A DNA stretch of 64,000 bases from Pomphorhynchus laevis (GCA_012934845.2 WNNJ02003433.1:62001-126000); one strand, 5' to 3'; shown: positions 24,601-34,545, counted from the stretch's first letter. Notes: generated by a model from the sequence alone, not told the origin. Translations and numbers: made by a program.

Positions 24601-24896
24601 ACACCATTTATTATTAATGCTGTATTTCGTGAGATATCTTGGACCATTGTTTACTCAGCACATATGTGCACTACTGTTATACCTGCCTTATCAATTACGG
24701 ATCCAACAAGTTCAGCGACAATTTAGCAATAAACTCTTCCTTGTGTTTTAGGATGGTCCGCACAGCAATTCGATCTGTTTGAGAGCATAATCCTTAGACA
24801 GATAAGCAAAGTGTCGTCAATGACTATATTCACAATGTTACACAGGCAACCGACGACCAAAGTTAGCTCATTCTACTGATGAGTGTTGCGGGGTAC
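12651..24896 (+). repeat. Satellite block B, about 32 tandem units of about 378 bp
   Basis: Each unit runs through attcacaatgtcacacaggc, aaccgaaacgaccagtgtgt, ctactgatgagtgttgcc, gaagtggtcgtctagaagtg, gtaagaaatcctggaccgtt, tatccattacggatccaacg and aacctctgcctagtgttt. Unit-to-unit divergence is noticeable, but some units are nearly identical at a distance: 17230-17560 and 21012-21342 match at ~3782 bp (10 units), and 16430-16590 and 17568-17710 match at ~1137 bp (3 units), so there is higher-order structure. Frames of 60-73 codons inside units are chance readings. Confidence 0.93.
23527..23565. repeat. Perfect 16-bp inverted repeat inside the satellite
   Basis: ggatccgtaatggata (23527-23542) and tatccattacggatcc (23550-23565) are exact reverse complements with a 7-base loop. 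One satellite segment has been duplicated in inverted orientation at this point, breaking the regular unit. Confidence 0.9.
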
Positions 24897-25380
24897 TATA
24901 AAAAGGGTATAAAGGTTGAATCAGATCTTAAAACTATTATATTGAAATTAAACTAAAAAATAGTTATTATATAAAATATAACTACTATATTGGAATCCAA
25001 AATTACCAAAATAAATTTAAGCCTATGTTTATGCTTAACCTGTCACTGTTCTATAATAATTCGTATAGTTTTATATTTTATTTTTGATATAGTTTTATAT
25101 TTTGTGAAAGAAAAAGTATACTAACCTGTCAAGGTTTGTTATATATATTCAACAACACAAATATAATTTACATAAGGGGACTACTTCGAGTGATGTTACT
25201 CAAGCATTTTGCAAGTTTGAGTCATTACATTGATTTTGAAAATGCATCTATTGTATCAGGTGAAAGTAACTTGTTATCTCGCAATATTCAAGAAGGGTAT
25301 TTTATCCGGAAAAAACTTAATTTTATGCTTAATAATAAATTTAACTTCAACCTTAAATTAAATTATAATAAATTATTCTA
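24897..25380 (+). pseudogene. PLE fragments: RT piece and GIY-YIG-like C-terminal piece
   Basis: 24897-25060 aligns at DNA level with the PLE remnant at 8910-9010 (aaaagggtata-aggttgaatca). 25136-25381 has an 81-codon frame containing HYIDFENASIVSGESNLLSR followed by NIQEGYFI. In PLEs the end of the GIY-YIG nuclease reads as a His, then an F-D/N-x-x segment, an E, and an R-x-x-x-E; the frame here fits that pattern loosely. The catalytic GIY-YIG start is not present. Decayed fragment. Confidence 0.55.
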
Positions 25381-25993
25381 ATATTACGTTATTTAAAATT
25401 TTTAATTTGTATGTTTCTCATTGTTCTAATATTTTGATTTTGGTTGTAATTAAATTATTTTTAATTGTTCTAATATTGTATTATTTTAATTTTTCGATTC
25501 GTATGTTTTTATCACTTTTTCATTGTATTTTGGCATAAATGTTGAAACCGAAATTTGTGAACATTTTTTTGAATCCTTATGACTATAGCAGGAAATATCG
25601 AAATATTGTATTTTTTAAATAAAGGAAAATATTTTATTCTTTGTTTCTTTAAAGCTATCTAATTCTAATAATTTAATAAATTACAATTTAAAAGTTTTTG
25701 TTTGATTTTGTAGGCATTTTCAACAGCATTTTTAATTTTAAAAATGCAAATTAGAATCACATTATTTTGTTATTCAATTTATAAATACGATAATGCAGTG
25801 ATTTTCTCTATATGATTTAGAAAACAACATGTTCCTTTTAACTTTACTAATATCAATTCCGACTTTGGCAATTATATTATTGACTTCATACCACAATATT
25901 AACTCAGTGAATTATGGCATCAATGTGATAAACAATTCAATTCAAACAACGTAAGTACATTTGCTGAATTTTCATGCATTACTTTTCAAAATT
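25339..25993 (+). repeat. Partner copy of the 655-bp inverted repeat
   Basis: Reverse complement of 11726-12380. It begins within the last codons of the PLE frame ending at 25381, so that frame reads into repeat sequence. No gene of its own. Confidence 0.9.
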
Positions 25994-26154
25994 TGTATAG
26001 GAATGCGATATGCAGTTGCATACATGTCTGATTTTATGTTTTAAGTTTTGATGCTGAAATTTAGTTTTATAGCGTTAATAATAACTGTAAAAAAATTATA
26101 AAAAATAAATGAGTGTTGAAATAATATTTTTATATAACTTATATCAAGTTAATA

Positions 26155-26182
26155 TTTCGTTAGCTGCTGTTAGCATCTTCAG
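26155..26182 (-). other. CTGAAGA-hairpin-GAAA motif
   Basis: Reading the minus strand: CTGAAGA, T, GCTAAC, AGCA, GCTAAC, GAAA. The two 6-mers pair at four of six positions. Same layout as four other sites in the window. Confidence 0.6.
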
Positions 26183-26214
26183 AATTGAAACAAAACACAC
26201 AAACTTTCTTTTTT

Positions 26215-26242
26215 CTGATGATGCTAGCAGCAGCTAGCGAAA
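26215..26242 (+). other. CTGATGA-hairpin-GAAA motif
   Basis: CTGATGA, T, GCTAGC, AGCA, GCTAGC, GAAA. The 6-bp stem is perfect. Forms an inverted pair with the motif at 26155-26182. Confidence 0.65.
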
Positions 26243-26581
26243 TATTAAAATATTATTTTATCAATTCTGCTTTAAATTATATAAATATTAATGTTTTTTA
26301 TATTATCAATTTATTAATAATACATCAAGTTATTGTTACTTATAGTCATCATTTATCAAACTATAAAATGTTAATAGACATGTGTCCCGGTTGAATGACA
26401 AATATTCCTGCTTCGTGCGCTCTCAGACGGCTTCGAGCTTGTGTGTTATTATTGAATAATGTCGATATTGTTCTTCAATAGTGCTCTAAAAATCCTTCGA
26501 CGCATGTGTGCTTAAGCTTGTATTATGTTATTATTGTATTATTGTTATAACTTTGTGACATTATGTAGCATTATCTCTCAA

Positions 26582-26847
26582 ACTTTCTTTTTAAAGTGAA
26601 CAAATTTTTTTTATTCAAATGTTTTTTAAATGCCGTACTGAATCGGATTTCGACGCGTAGATCTCGGGGCTCGTAAGCAGGCAGAGACGGCCCGAACAAG
26701 CTCGAAGCTTATTTTCATTTTTTGTAGAAAGAGGGCGTCTCCATAGTTGACATTGCGTAGGCTAGCATTGCCTACATATTTCGCTGCTGCTGTCTTTTGT
26801 ACTTTAAAGTACTAAAGACAGTACTAGTTTTACTTTCTTTTTAAAGT
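26582..26847. mobile_element. Possible short element bounded by acttt...aaagt repeats
   Basis: The 16-mer actttctttttaaagt occurs at 26582-26597 and 26832-26847, bounding 266 bp with a less AT-rich core (tctcggggctcgtaagcagg at ~26663) and an inner palindrome gtactttaaagtac near 26798. Also present inverted at the right end of the window. Could be a small non-autonomous DNA element; no transposase is seen. Confidence 0.35.
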
Positions 26848-27079
26848 AAATAAAAATAGTAAGGATAAAAATAATAAAGTATGTAAATAATTGTTAACAT
26901 TTAAAACCAAATTATATCAAATATAAAATATTCTCTAATACGCACATGAGAATGCGATGAACATGTATACTTTTGCTTTTGTAAAAACATATTTGGAGCC
27001 AAAAATTTCTCTAAATGCGAAAGTAAAATAAAAATATTATATTTTGAAATTAGTTTAATTTGTAATTTCCAAGCTTACT

Positions 27080-27517
27080 AATATTTTTATGATATTTGCA
27101 TGTTCTACTAACAACGACTTCTAAAAATGTTAATCTATAATCTTATTCTATTGTCCACTAAATATTTTCATCAAAACCATTTATTGCTCTTAATATGCCC
27201 TTTACATCAATTGTGTTATCACAAATAGCAAACGTATCATCGGCATATCAAATCCACATAACAATTCCATACATCTTAGTGATAATTGGGAATTAAATGA
27301 TATCACTAAGATGGATGAAATTGTTATGTGAATTATATATGTGGATAATACGTTTGCTATTTGTGATAACACAATTGATGTGCAGGACATATTAAGAACA
27401 ATAAATTGTTTGATTAAATTATTCAGTGGACAATAGATTTAGAATTAGATTATAGATTAACATTTTTAGATGTCGTCGTTAGTAGAACATCAAATGATAT
27501 TTTAAAAACATCCTTTT
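27080..27517. repeat. Foldback made from a PLE polymerase fragment
   Basis: 27300-27517 on the plus strand carries YVDNTFAICDNTIDVQDIL and a DYRLTFLDVVVSR segment, the block after and including the polymerase YxDD site and the FLDV block of a PLE-type RT (the second D reads N here). 27080-27290 is its reverse complement with a ~15-base centre, so the two halves form a long hairpin. The inverted partner is at 63052-63490. The copies differ from each other more than the arms differ, so the foldback is older than the arm duplication. Confidence 0.7.
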
Positions 27518-27951
27518 ATCATAAAAATTTATATAATTGAAATATTGTTAGTTTAATTTGTAATTTCCAAGCTTACTAATATTTTTATAATATTTACATT
27601 CATCTTTTAAAGCTGCATCTTCTGTATAAATATTAAGCTGGCCGATATTTATAAGGCTATTATTTAAACTCATTTTTTACATCTTTTTAATCTTTAATCA
27701 CTTACTTACACCTTAAACTTTATTTATCCTCTAACAGATTTTACTTCATTCTTTCACTTGCTTTACGCATTTACAATTTCTATCCAGAAACTCATTAAAA
27801 AAAACTTATATGTACAATTTTTTAATTGTGCATTACGGAAGTAAATAAAAGATAATAGGAGTAAGGATATGTAAAATGATGTAAAATGGTTTAAAGAGGG
27901 ATTAAAGAATGGTAAAAGGTGAGACAAGAACAGATTATAATTATCAAAATA

Positions 27952-28814
27952 GATAAATAATTATTGGAGCTGGATCAAAGAAAAGAGAAAATTATTTTTA
28001 ATTAATTATTATTAATTAATTTATTCAGAAAGCCATATTCTTAACAAAACCAATATTGATGATAAAGAAGGTGTGTATCTAATTATGAACTTTAAATTAA
28101 CATCAATTAAAAATACTTTTAATTTATATCGTAAAGATGACATATTTAAATTTACAATAAACATATTTTTGCATGAGCATTCATGCATACCATATAATAT
28201 AAAATATAATACATTAAATAATGAAATTTTTAAAAATTGCAACAATATGTAATGATATTGGCTTTCAAAAAATCATTTAAATAATTTAATAGATACATAT
28301 TTTAAACTAGGTTACTATAAAAATAACATCAAGCAGAAAATAGTAAAATATATAAATCAACACAATAATATAAAGAATAAATTTTAAATCATTAGCGGTA
28401 AATGTTTATGGATGAATAATAAATAATATACTTTGTATTAGTATAAGATACTAGATAGTTTTATCAGAGGAAATACATTATTAGCATGTATTTGGCCCCG
28501 CTGCTATGTTGGGTAGAGTAGTTAGGGGTCGAAACCCGATAGCATAGCAGTTCTTTCTAATGACCTCTAATCCTTTTTCTGATACAACGTATGTTATTTA
28601 TTAGTCAATTCATAAAAATGACGTTTTTTTAAATTTCAATTTTTTATTTTAACTTGATTTAAATTATGGAAAATCTAAAAACAATTATTAGTTTTATTAT
28701 TTAATTATTAAATTTTGATTTAGCATTATTATGTTTTGTTTATTTTATCATTATATAAAATACGTAGACTCAGTTAGCTGATTTGATTTGATCCAGCTCC
28801 AATAATTATTTATC
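27952..28814. mobile_element. 863-bp segment with 28-bp terminal inverted repeats
   Basis: The left end gataaataattattggagct followed by ggatcaaa (27952-27979) is the reverse complement of tttgatcc, agctccaataattatttatc (28787-28814). Shorter versions of the same ends occur at 50058/50121 and 51590/51720. No transposase is encoded; the inside is PLE C-terminal sequence and a copy of the dispersed repeat. It may be a non-autonomous element or a PLE end-structure. Confidence 0.65.
28015..28390 (+). pseudogene. PLE polymerase C-terminal fragment
   Basis: The plus strand encodes ESHILNKTNIDDKEGVYL, a FNLYRKDDIFKFTINIF segment and, after breaks, HLNNLIDTYFKLGYYKN. This is the region after the YxDD block of the PLE reverse transcriptase (the YP-E-L-x-L-x-KTN block and the K-DDF-F block). 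It matches 61790-61850 and the minus strand at 49560-49620. Decayed. Confidence 0.65.
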
Positions 28815-29165
28815 AATAATGGATCAGTATCAACTTTTTAAAACAAAAATAGATGTTGTATAATAATCAATTTGTCTATTAGACCTAGAAATATTTAAAA
28901 ATTTCAAAAATACAAATGAAAATATCGCTCCACATCGATATTTTGGGTAAATACCAGTTTAAAGAAATTTTCTTTCATAACAACCTAATATTTCTGAATT
29001 AGATGCATAGTTTTATTGCCGAAGTTATGACGTCATTAATTGTTTTGATAAAAATTAAAATTAATTTTTCTAACTCTAAAATATGTTTCTTCAGGCTAAT
29101 ATTTCGTAAGTAATGCACAAAACAATTATTTTAAACCTTCAATTCAACCTTGTACTTTTGCTTAG

Positions 29166-29294
29166 CGATAAAGTTAAGGAAATAATTAATTCTGACGAAG
29201 AAACTAAAGAAATAACATTTAAAAAAATTGGCAACAATCTGAATGCATTTCAAAAACGGGAAGCTCAAAACATTTCTCCTATACAGTCTTTAGA
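29166..29294 (+). CDS. Putative leucine-rich-repeat gene exon 1 (left arm)
   Basis: A 129-nt candidate exon between a ttgcttag acceptor and a gtaggt donor. Read as 1 nt + 42 codons + 2 nt it gives KVKEIINSDEETKEITFKKI, then GNNLNAFQKREAQNISPIQS and LE. The I-x-x-x-I-G-N-N-L pattern near the end resembles a leucine-rich repeat (LRR). The following exons share the same splice phase, so exons of this gene can be added or lost without breaking the frame. A methionine-started reading from 29113 runs through the acceptor and is probably chance. Inverted copy at 61036-61164 with one residue difference. The gene is not identified; similarity to LRR receptor or secreted LRR proteins is an inference from pattern alone. 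Confidence 0.55.
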
Positions 29295-29366
29295 GTAGGT
29301 TATACTTTAATAATCATTTTACTGAGGAAATCTAAAAAAACATTTTAAATAATTATTATATTTTAG

Positions 29367-29441
29367 TGTTTACGATGGAAATGTATTTCTTGCTTATCCA
29401 AATGTAATATCCAAAGTTTTATGGTCGGGATTGGTAAAACT
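29367..29441 (+). CDS. Putative LRR gene exon 2 (left arm)
   Basis: A 75-nt exon (tattttag acceptor, gtacgt donor), 1 nt + 24 codons + 2 nt: VYDGNVFLAYPNVISKVLWS then GLVK and a split Leu codon. One LRR-sized module of 25 residues with G-N and a closing L-x-x-L. Same length and phase as the next exon, suggesting an ancient exon duplication. Inverted copy at 60889-60963. Confidence 0.6.
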
Positions 29442-29783
29442 GTACGTAAATTTTAATTTTTAGAACATGTTTAAATTGTTTTAAATGTACGTATGCAAAT
29501 TTACGTTATCACATGACGTTATAAATTCCAAGTGTTTTCTATTTTATAATAAAAAAATTTGATTATTGTTTCTTAATATGTTTATATCTACATTTGGTAT
29601 TTGTGACAAAACATTGATATTTTAACAATGTATTATAAAATTTCATTAGTGATTAATAGCTATTATGGAAAATATGAAAGATTTTCTCAAACTTATTTTG
29701 TTTAAGGCTTACCAAATTTATTTGATTTTGCATTTGATCAATGAAACATCTAAAATACATATTAAATAATTATTTTATTTTAG

Positions 29784-29858
29784 TGATTACAAAGGAAACG
29801 TTAATTTTGCTGATACAAATATATTATTCTTAGGTTCAAATTCGAACCTTACAGAGTT
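29784..29858 (+). CDS. Putative LRR gene exon 3 (left arm)
   Basis: A 75-nt exon (ttattttag acceptor, gtaagt donor), 1 nt + 24 codons + 2 nt: DYKGNVNFADTNILFLGSNS then NLTE and a split Leu/Phe codon. It matches the LRR layout L-x-x-x-G-N-x-x-x-x-x-x-x-x-F-x-x-x-x-N-L-x-x-L well, and it is the best evidence for the LRR assignment. Inverted copy at 60472-60546. Confidence 0.6.
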
Positions 29859-30961
29859 GTAAGTGATTTTTAATTTTTAAAACGTTTCTAATATCTCTTA
29901 TTTTATGTTTTAATTCTATTTAAAAAATTATGTTATTATTATCTTTATTATTTGTTTGCTCTAGAACAAATTAATACACGATATGATTTTTATATTTTTT
30001 TAGTATGTAGTGTAAATTTTAATTTTAAAATAAAAAATTAAATTTTATCAAATAAAAATTAGAACGCATTGTATTCATTTGCGAGATAGATTAGTTATGG
30101 TAATTTTATATTTTTGCTATATTAACTTAAACAAATACTATGTGAAAATATGATTTTATTAAAAAATTATTATTCACTTAATCTTATTCACTGCGTAATG
30201 AAATCAAAATTCAACATTTTAAATATTTCATTTAAAACTAATTATTTACCAAACACAACATCTACATGAATAACACGAAATTTAAAAGCAATAAGTAGTA
30301 GATACAGTAATAATGAGTAGTTAGATTCATTAATGATAATTTATGTTAAGCAATGAGTAATAAGTAATAATGATACTTATTACTATCATAATATTACTAA
30401 TAGTGCGAGTAGTAGATTGTAAATTCAATAAGTAGTTTCTAAATTTTTTCGAATTTTTAATTTAATCGAAAAAAAAATCGAAATATCTTATTGACTATCG
30501 AAATAAAACGATTGAAAACATATCATGTTGCCTAAAAGTTATTTTATTGATGATGAAATGCTCATTTATTATGATGATGTAATGTTTTATAATTTAAGTA
30601 TGGATGATGGAATGTGATTCTATTGTCTATTATGTTTTCTATTATGTGATTCTATTGTCTATTATGTAATTAGGATTGTAGTGTAATCTCATCAAATTAG
30701 ATGTGATGTGATAACAGAGCAGAATCGTTCTTAATTGCACTTTTAAATGCTTACAACAAAAAATGCTTAATATAAACCAATTTTTTGTCTAGAGATGCAT
30801 TCGATGAATTTATTTGAAATATATTTATTTAATTCAAAATTTTGAATTTACTATTGTTTAAATACTATTTTCTTATTTCTTACATTTCATGTTATATTCT
30901 TTGAAGAATTACATCGCTTTTTAATAAAGCCATAAAATTATTAACGTCGAATAATGTTTAG

Positions 30962-31022
30962 AGCATTCAGTGAAAATGTGTTCAACTCAAGTGCTGTGCT
31001 AAATGTAAATATCCAGCAAAAT
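30962..31022 (+). CDS. Doubtful additional exon (left arm only)
   Basis: 61 nt between atgtttag and gtaagt; 1 nt + 20 codons gives AFSENVFNSSAVLNVNIQQN. Its length is not a multiple of three, unlike every other candidate exon of the series, and it lies in a block absent from the right arm. May be a chance match to splice signals. Confidence 0.25.
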
Positions 31023-31756
31023 GTAAGTAATTATCAAAATGAAATATATTCAATTTAACGCTAGTTTCCATTTATGGAAAAAATGTGGTGCACAAAACTC
31101 GCAACGCAACGGTTTATAAATCTGCGGTTTTTATTAAATTCATTCTACTTTATTCAGAATTTGAGGCAAATAACCGCTAATGACTGCTAAACCACAAAGA
31201 CCTTCTTAAAGCCACAAAGGTCTTACTTGAGAATTAGTGGCTTTAATTGTTTGCTAAGATATGTAAAACAAATAAGAAAAATCAGAAAATACTGATAAAA
31301 ATTTGAACTTTATAAATATTGATTATATCGATATAATTGCTGATTTAAACATGTCCCTGTGAGCGTATGGAAATTTGAATAGATGACAATAATAACTGAA
31401 GAAAATTGGATTTATCAGTAGATATATCAAATTGTTATACAGTGAGGTGCAAAAACATAAATAAATGATGGACGCAGCGCATGGGTAACATGTAACCGGC
31501 GTGACATTTGAAATAAACAATTTGATTTCACAATATCAATTTTTTAATTTTATTTATGAACGTAATTTTTAATTGAAGCTTAATATCGGATTTGAAATGC
31601 AAAAATGTTGTGTTTATTTTTACGTTGAGTAAAATGCGTTGTTAGTTGGATTTTTAAGAATACAATTTGTTACAAATGAATAATAATTTTTTTTCTTCAC
31701 GTTGCTTTAATCCTTTTTTAGTCAGCATAGTACTTTACATTTCGTTTTTAAGAGGC

Positions 31757-31862
31757 CTTATAAGCTACTGATCCAATACCTAGTTTCACGTACCGATCTT
31801 TGTAATGTTGCCTGACATTTATATAGCTAAAACGTGAAACTTTCGTATTGTATCAGTAGCTG
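31757..31862. repeat. Hairpin-forming inverted repeat
   Basis: agctactgatccaatacc, tagtttcacg (from ~31759) is the near reverse complement of cgtgaaactttcgtattg, tatcagtagct (ending ~31860) with a ~45-base loop. Could be the ends of a small foldback element. Confidence 0.6.
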
Positions 31863-33651
31863 ATATCAGTTGCCACCAAAAACGAAATTAGATTTCTGCT
31901 GTTGACTTAAAATATATAGGATTGAATCAAAGTGCAGAATAAACAATAATTATCAAAATTTGAATTGCAGCAATAATTGAGCAAGATATCAAATTAAAAT
32001 ATATTTCGTATAAATACTATATAATGTAGATTTAAATTACAATGCATTTACTAAGAAGATCAATTTTATGTAAAGATAACATTTTTTGATTATTTGTTAT
32101 TCACTAATTAGTTGTTAAGTTTTGCTAAAATATAGTGGTAACTGCACTTTGTTATAAATACTAAAATATCTAATTAGTATATTATGTCTACTCAAATATT
32201 TCTAAATGCTCATTAACTTTCATCAAATGTTATAAATTATTTTACTAAAATGAATAAAACCTAAATGCAAATAAATAATGTATTTAGATCATATCTTGAA
32301 TTTGTCTCGAGAATCAAAAGAAAAACAAATTAGCCCAATTAGAAAACGTTTTGGTCAATTCAATGTCCCTCTCAAGATAAAAATATTTTTGAAACTAAAA
32401 GAAATTATAAATATTTTTATTCATGTGCAATCACTGCAGAGTGACCATGTGACTTGATAAAGTGATCGGTGATTAAATTCATTTTGATAATCATTGTTTC
32501 GTTTGCCCTAATGCATGTTTATAATTCTTACAAGATATTTTATACCAAATCTGATTTTGTGGGTGTGACGGGTTTTGTTTAAATAACAAAGTCAAAATTG
32601 GTCATTTATTGCGGAATACTGTATTTAATAAACTCTAAAATATTTCAAAAATAAAAATATTTAAAAACAATTGTCAAACGTGTATCTTTGAAATTAAATT
32701 ATTATTAGATGTGAAATATTTATCTAAGCACATTCTGTTATTCATCAGGAAATATACTAATCTGTGTCTTAAATTCGATATTATTATTTAATAAGCTTTT
32801 AAAAGATAACTAAATTTGAAAGTTAATTAATAATGTTCATTGTTTAGAAGAAGCACAAAGAATGAATTTAGATCAAATGCTTTGATAATTGTAAATTTAT
32901 TCATTCCCCTTATGTAAGTAATGATTGACATAATTTGTTTTTGATAAAATTTAAGCATACAAATGAAAATCAATATTTTGGATGTAATCATTTTGATATT
33001 ACTATATACATCATTTACCATTCTTTCTAAATATTTAATTAGCGTTTTTAAATAAAACAGGCTTTGGCTGAAAATTATTTTAAGATTATAATTTAAACTC
33101 CAACTTTTAAAAATTAATATTTTTTCATAATTTCTATATAAAAAACAGTTTTATCTAACATAAAATGATGTATCTATTTAAATATTCTGCATATATGAAC
33201 AAGTAAACAAGCAAGTATTATTTCATACAAATATTCTATTATGATTTGATAGAAAAACGAAACTTTAGCTTAGCAAGCATTTTGTACTCTACGTAGCCAT
33301 TAAAGCGAACTCAATATATATCAATAACTAATTCGAAAAATGTTCGGTGAAGCTCTCTGATTATAAAAAATAATTTAAAAAATGTATATTAAAATCGAAA
33401 ATAACAAAAATATGTTTTTATGGATTAATTATCCCTTAGTCAATTTATTATATGCCTGTACGTTTCATAGATCACAATTTTGTTAATAAATTTTCGAATT
33501 AAAATCTGAGCTTTATCTTCGTGACACCGTTAATCGCTTACTAATATATCTATCTAATATATTCCTCTGAACTGAAAGAACATTTTCCAATTCCTTTCCA
33601 TCCTTGTAGATTCTTATCCTTATATATCGACATGGCAGCCACGAAAGAATC

Positions 33652-33698
33652 GACAAAACGATAACTAGTTGCGTTTCGTCGTTATTTTGACTCATCAG
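33652..33698 (-). ncRNA. Hammerhead-ribozyme-like core (minus strand, left arm)
   Basis: On the minus strand: CTGATGA (33698-33692), a 3-bp GTC/GAC stem with an 8-base loop, GAAA (33677-33674), then after ~19 bases GTC (33654-33652). Distal stem I partners differ from the other half but still pair with wobble (GGAGG with CTTTC). Same caveats as the plus-strand core. Confidence 0.4.
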
Positions 33699-33884
33699 TG
33701 ACAGGTACCTCCAACTACTGGATGCGGAGGAGGACCGGCAAACGGCACGAGTATGTCAAAACATACATAGAACTAGACAATCTCTAGCAAACTAGCTAGA
33801 GATTGTTTAGCTCTATGTATGTTTTGTCATAATCGTGCCGACTGCCGGTCCTCCACTGCATCCAGTAGTGGAAGGTACCTAGCA

Positions 33885-33931
33885 CTGATGAGTCAACATA
33901 TTGACGAAACTGTACTAGTTCTCGTTTTGTC
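33885..33931 (+). ncRNA. Hammerhead-ribozyme-like core (plus strand, left arm)
   Basis: CTGATGA (33885-33891), a perfect 5-bp stem GTCAA/TTGAC with a CATA loop (33892-33905), GAAA (33906-33909) and a GTC (33929-33931). The outer flanks GCATCCA (33858-33864) and TGGATGC (33942-33948) pair, as do GAAGG and CCTTC inside them. Core letters match the hammerhead consensus. Weak point: no pairing is seen immediately beside the core in stem I, and stem III is poor, so cleavage is unproven. Confidence 0.45.
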
Positions 33932-34479
33932 GATTCCTTCGTGGATGCCACATCGATATAATTTCAACAATTTCCAATTGAACTCTTTTATCATCTCTTA
34001 TCATCAGATTTATCATAACAGTCTTTGCTTAGGCAATTTAAAAAATTACTAATCACTTATAATGTACATCTAATAATAAATTAAATTATTTGCATTTTAA
34101 TTGTTTGTTGTTAATTAACGTATGCTAAATTTACATTTTTCCCAGATTTTTTAATTATCTTTAAATTTAAATTCAGATGTTAGCAGAATTATTTTAAGAT
34201 TGTCACTTAAAACGCCAACTTTTCAAATTGAAACTTTTTAGAATTTATATATTAAAAACATTTATTTCACTGAAAATATCGTATTTATTAAAGCATTTAC
34301 AAATATGGATAATTAATTCAATTTAAAATTAAAAATTCAAATTTAATTGCATTTTTCATCTTTTATATTTAAATAATTTTTAGTATTTTAATCATTTTTC
34401 TTTTATTTTTATCTATTCATATCATTTTTTAATTTATTTGTAAATAGTTATATAACTATAAAGTGGTTCAATAATTTAG

Positions 34480-34545
34480 AGAATTCCAATGTGATGAATA
34501 TCAAAAGAATTTATGGATGCAAATATTTGATAACGTCGCAGAAGT
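34480..34545 (+). CDS. Putative LRR gene exon (left arm, 66 nt, first)
   Basis: A 66-nt exon between ataatttag and gtgagt: 1 nt + 21 codons + 2 nt gives EFQCDEYQKNLWMQIFDNVA, then E and a split Val codon. Same phase as the 75-nt exons; the closing F-x-x-V-A-x-V would fit an LRR tail. Inverted copy at 55508-55573. Confidence 0.5.

Larger units (their letters stand above)
25994..26570. other. AT-rich stretch with two outward hairpin motifs, no gene
   Basis: Holds two inverted copies of the CTGANRA-T-hairpin-GAAA motif (26155-26182 on minus, 26215-26242 on plus), described separately. The 69-codon plus frame at 26185-26394 starts inside that structure and looks like chance. Otherwise nothing is recognised. 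Confidence 0.5.
27518..28897. other. Left-arm-only block
   Basis: This 1.4-kb block has no counterpart at the equivalent place in the right arm, which instead holds 61430-63049. It contains the 28-bp-TIR element at 27952-28814 with PLE C-terminal sequence inside. Confidence 0.8.
30617..31885. other. Second left-arm-only block
   Basis: No counterpart at the equivalent right-arm position, which holds 58172-59713 with an RTE-like LINE piece. Contains one possible exon (30962-31022), simple tattatgtnttctattgtc repeats near 30618-30660 and a long hairpin (31757-31862). Confidence 0.8.
33630..33953. repeat. Foldback with ~160-bp arms carrying two outward hammerhead-like cores (left arm)
   Basis: The halves 33630-33787 and 33794-33953 are imperfect reverse complements around a centre near 33791. 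Both carry ggaccggc, a tatgtatgtttt-type block and, near the outer edge, a ribozyme-like core. It adjoins sequence that at 9271-9350 is joined to PLE coding sequence. The right-arm copy spans ~56100-56423. Confidence 0.85.
31886..34479. other. Arm sequence without a recognised gene apart from a foldback
   Basis: 31912-32280 is the dispersed segment also seen at 7640-8032. 33630-33953 is the hammerhead-like foldback (separate entry). The rest is AT-rich intron-like sequence; short frames (64, 60, 77 codons) are unsupported. Confidence 0.5.

Noticed and set aside
12651-24896. Satellite unit as a hammerhead-bearing retrozyme (GAAAC ... CTGATGA with GGCAAC/GTTGCC pairing around them)
   Set aside because: The permuted core and a 7-pair stem II can be drawn, but no hairpin forms for stem I, the only possible cleavage triplet is GTA with a 2-3-bp stem III, and many units lose the GAAAC box. 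Not supported without a covariance search.
9595-24896. CRISPR-like array
   Set aside because: Long ~378-bp near-identical tandem units with no short repeat/unique spacer pattern, in a eukaryotic context.
33513-34052. 60- and 77-codon frames around the foldback as genes
   Set aside because: Conservation in both arms is explained by the recent duplication; the frames read through the ribozyme-like cores and have no domain.
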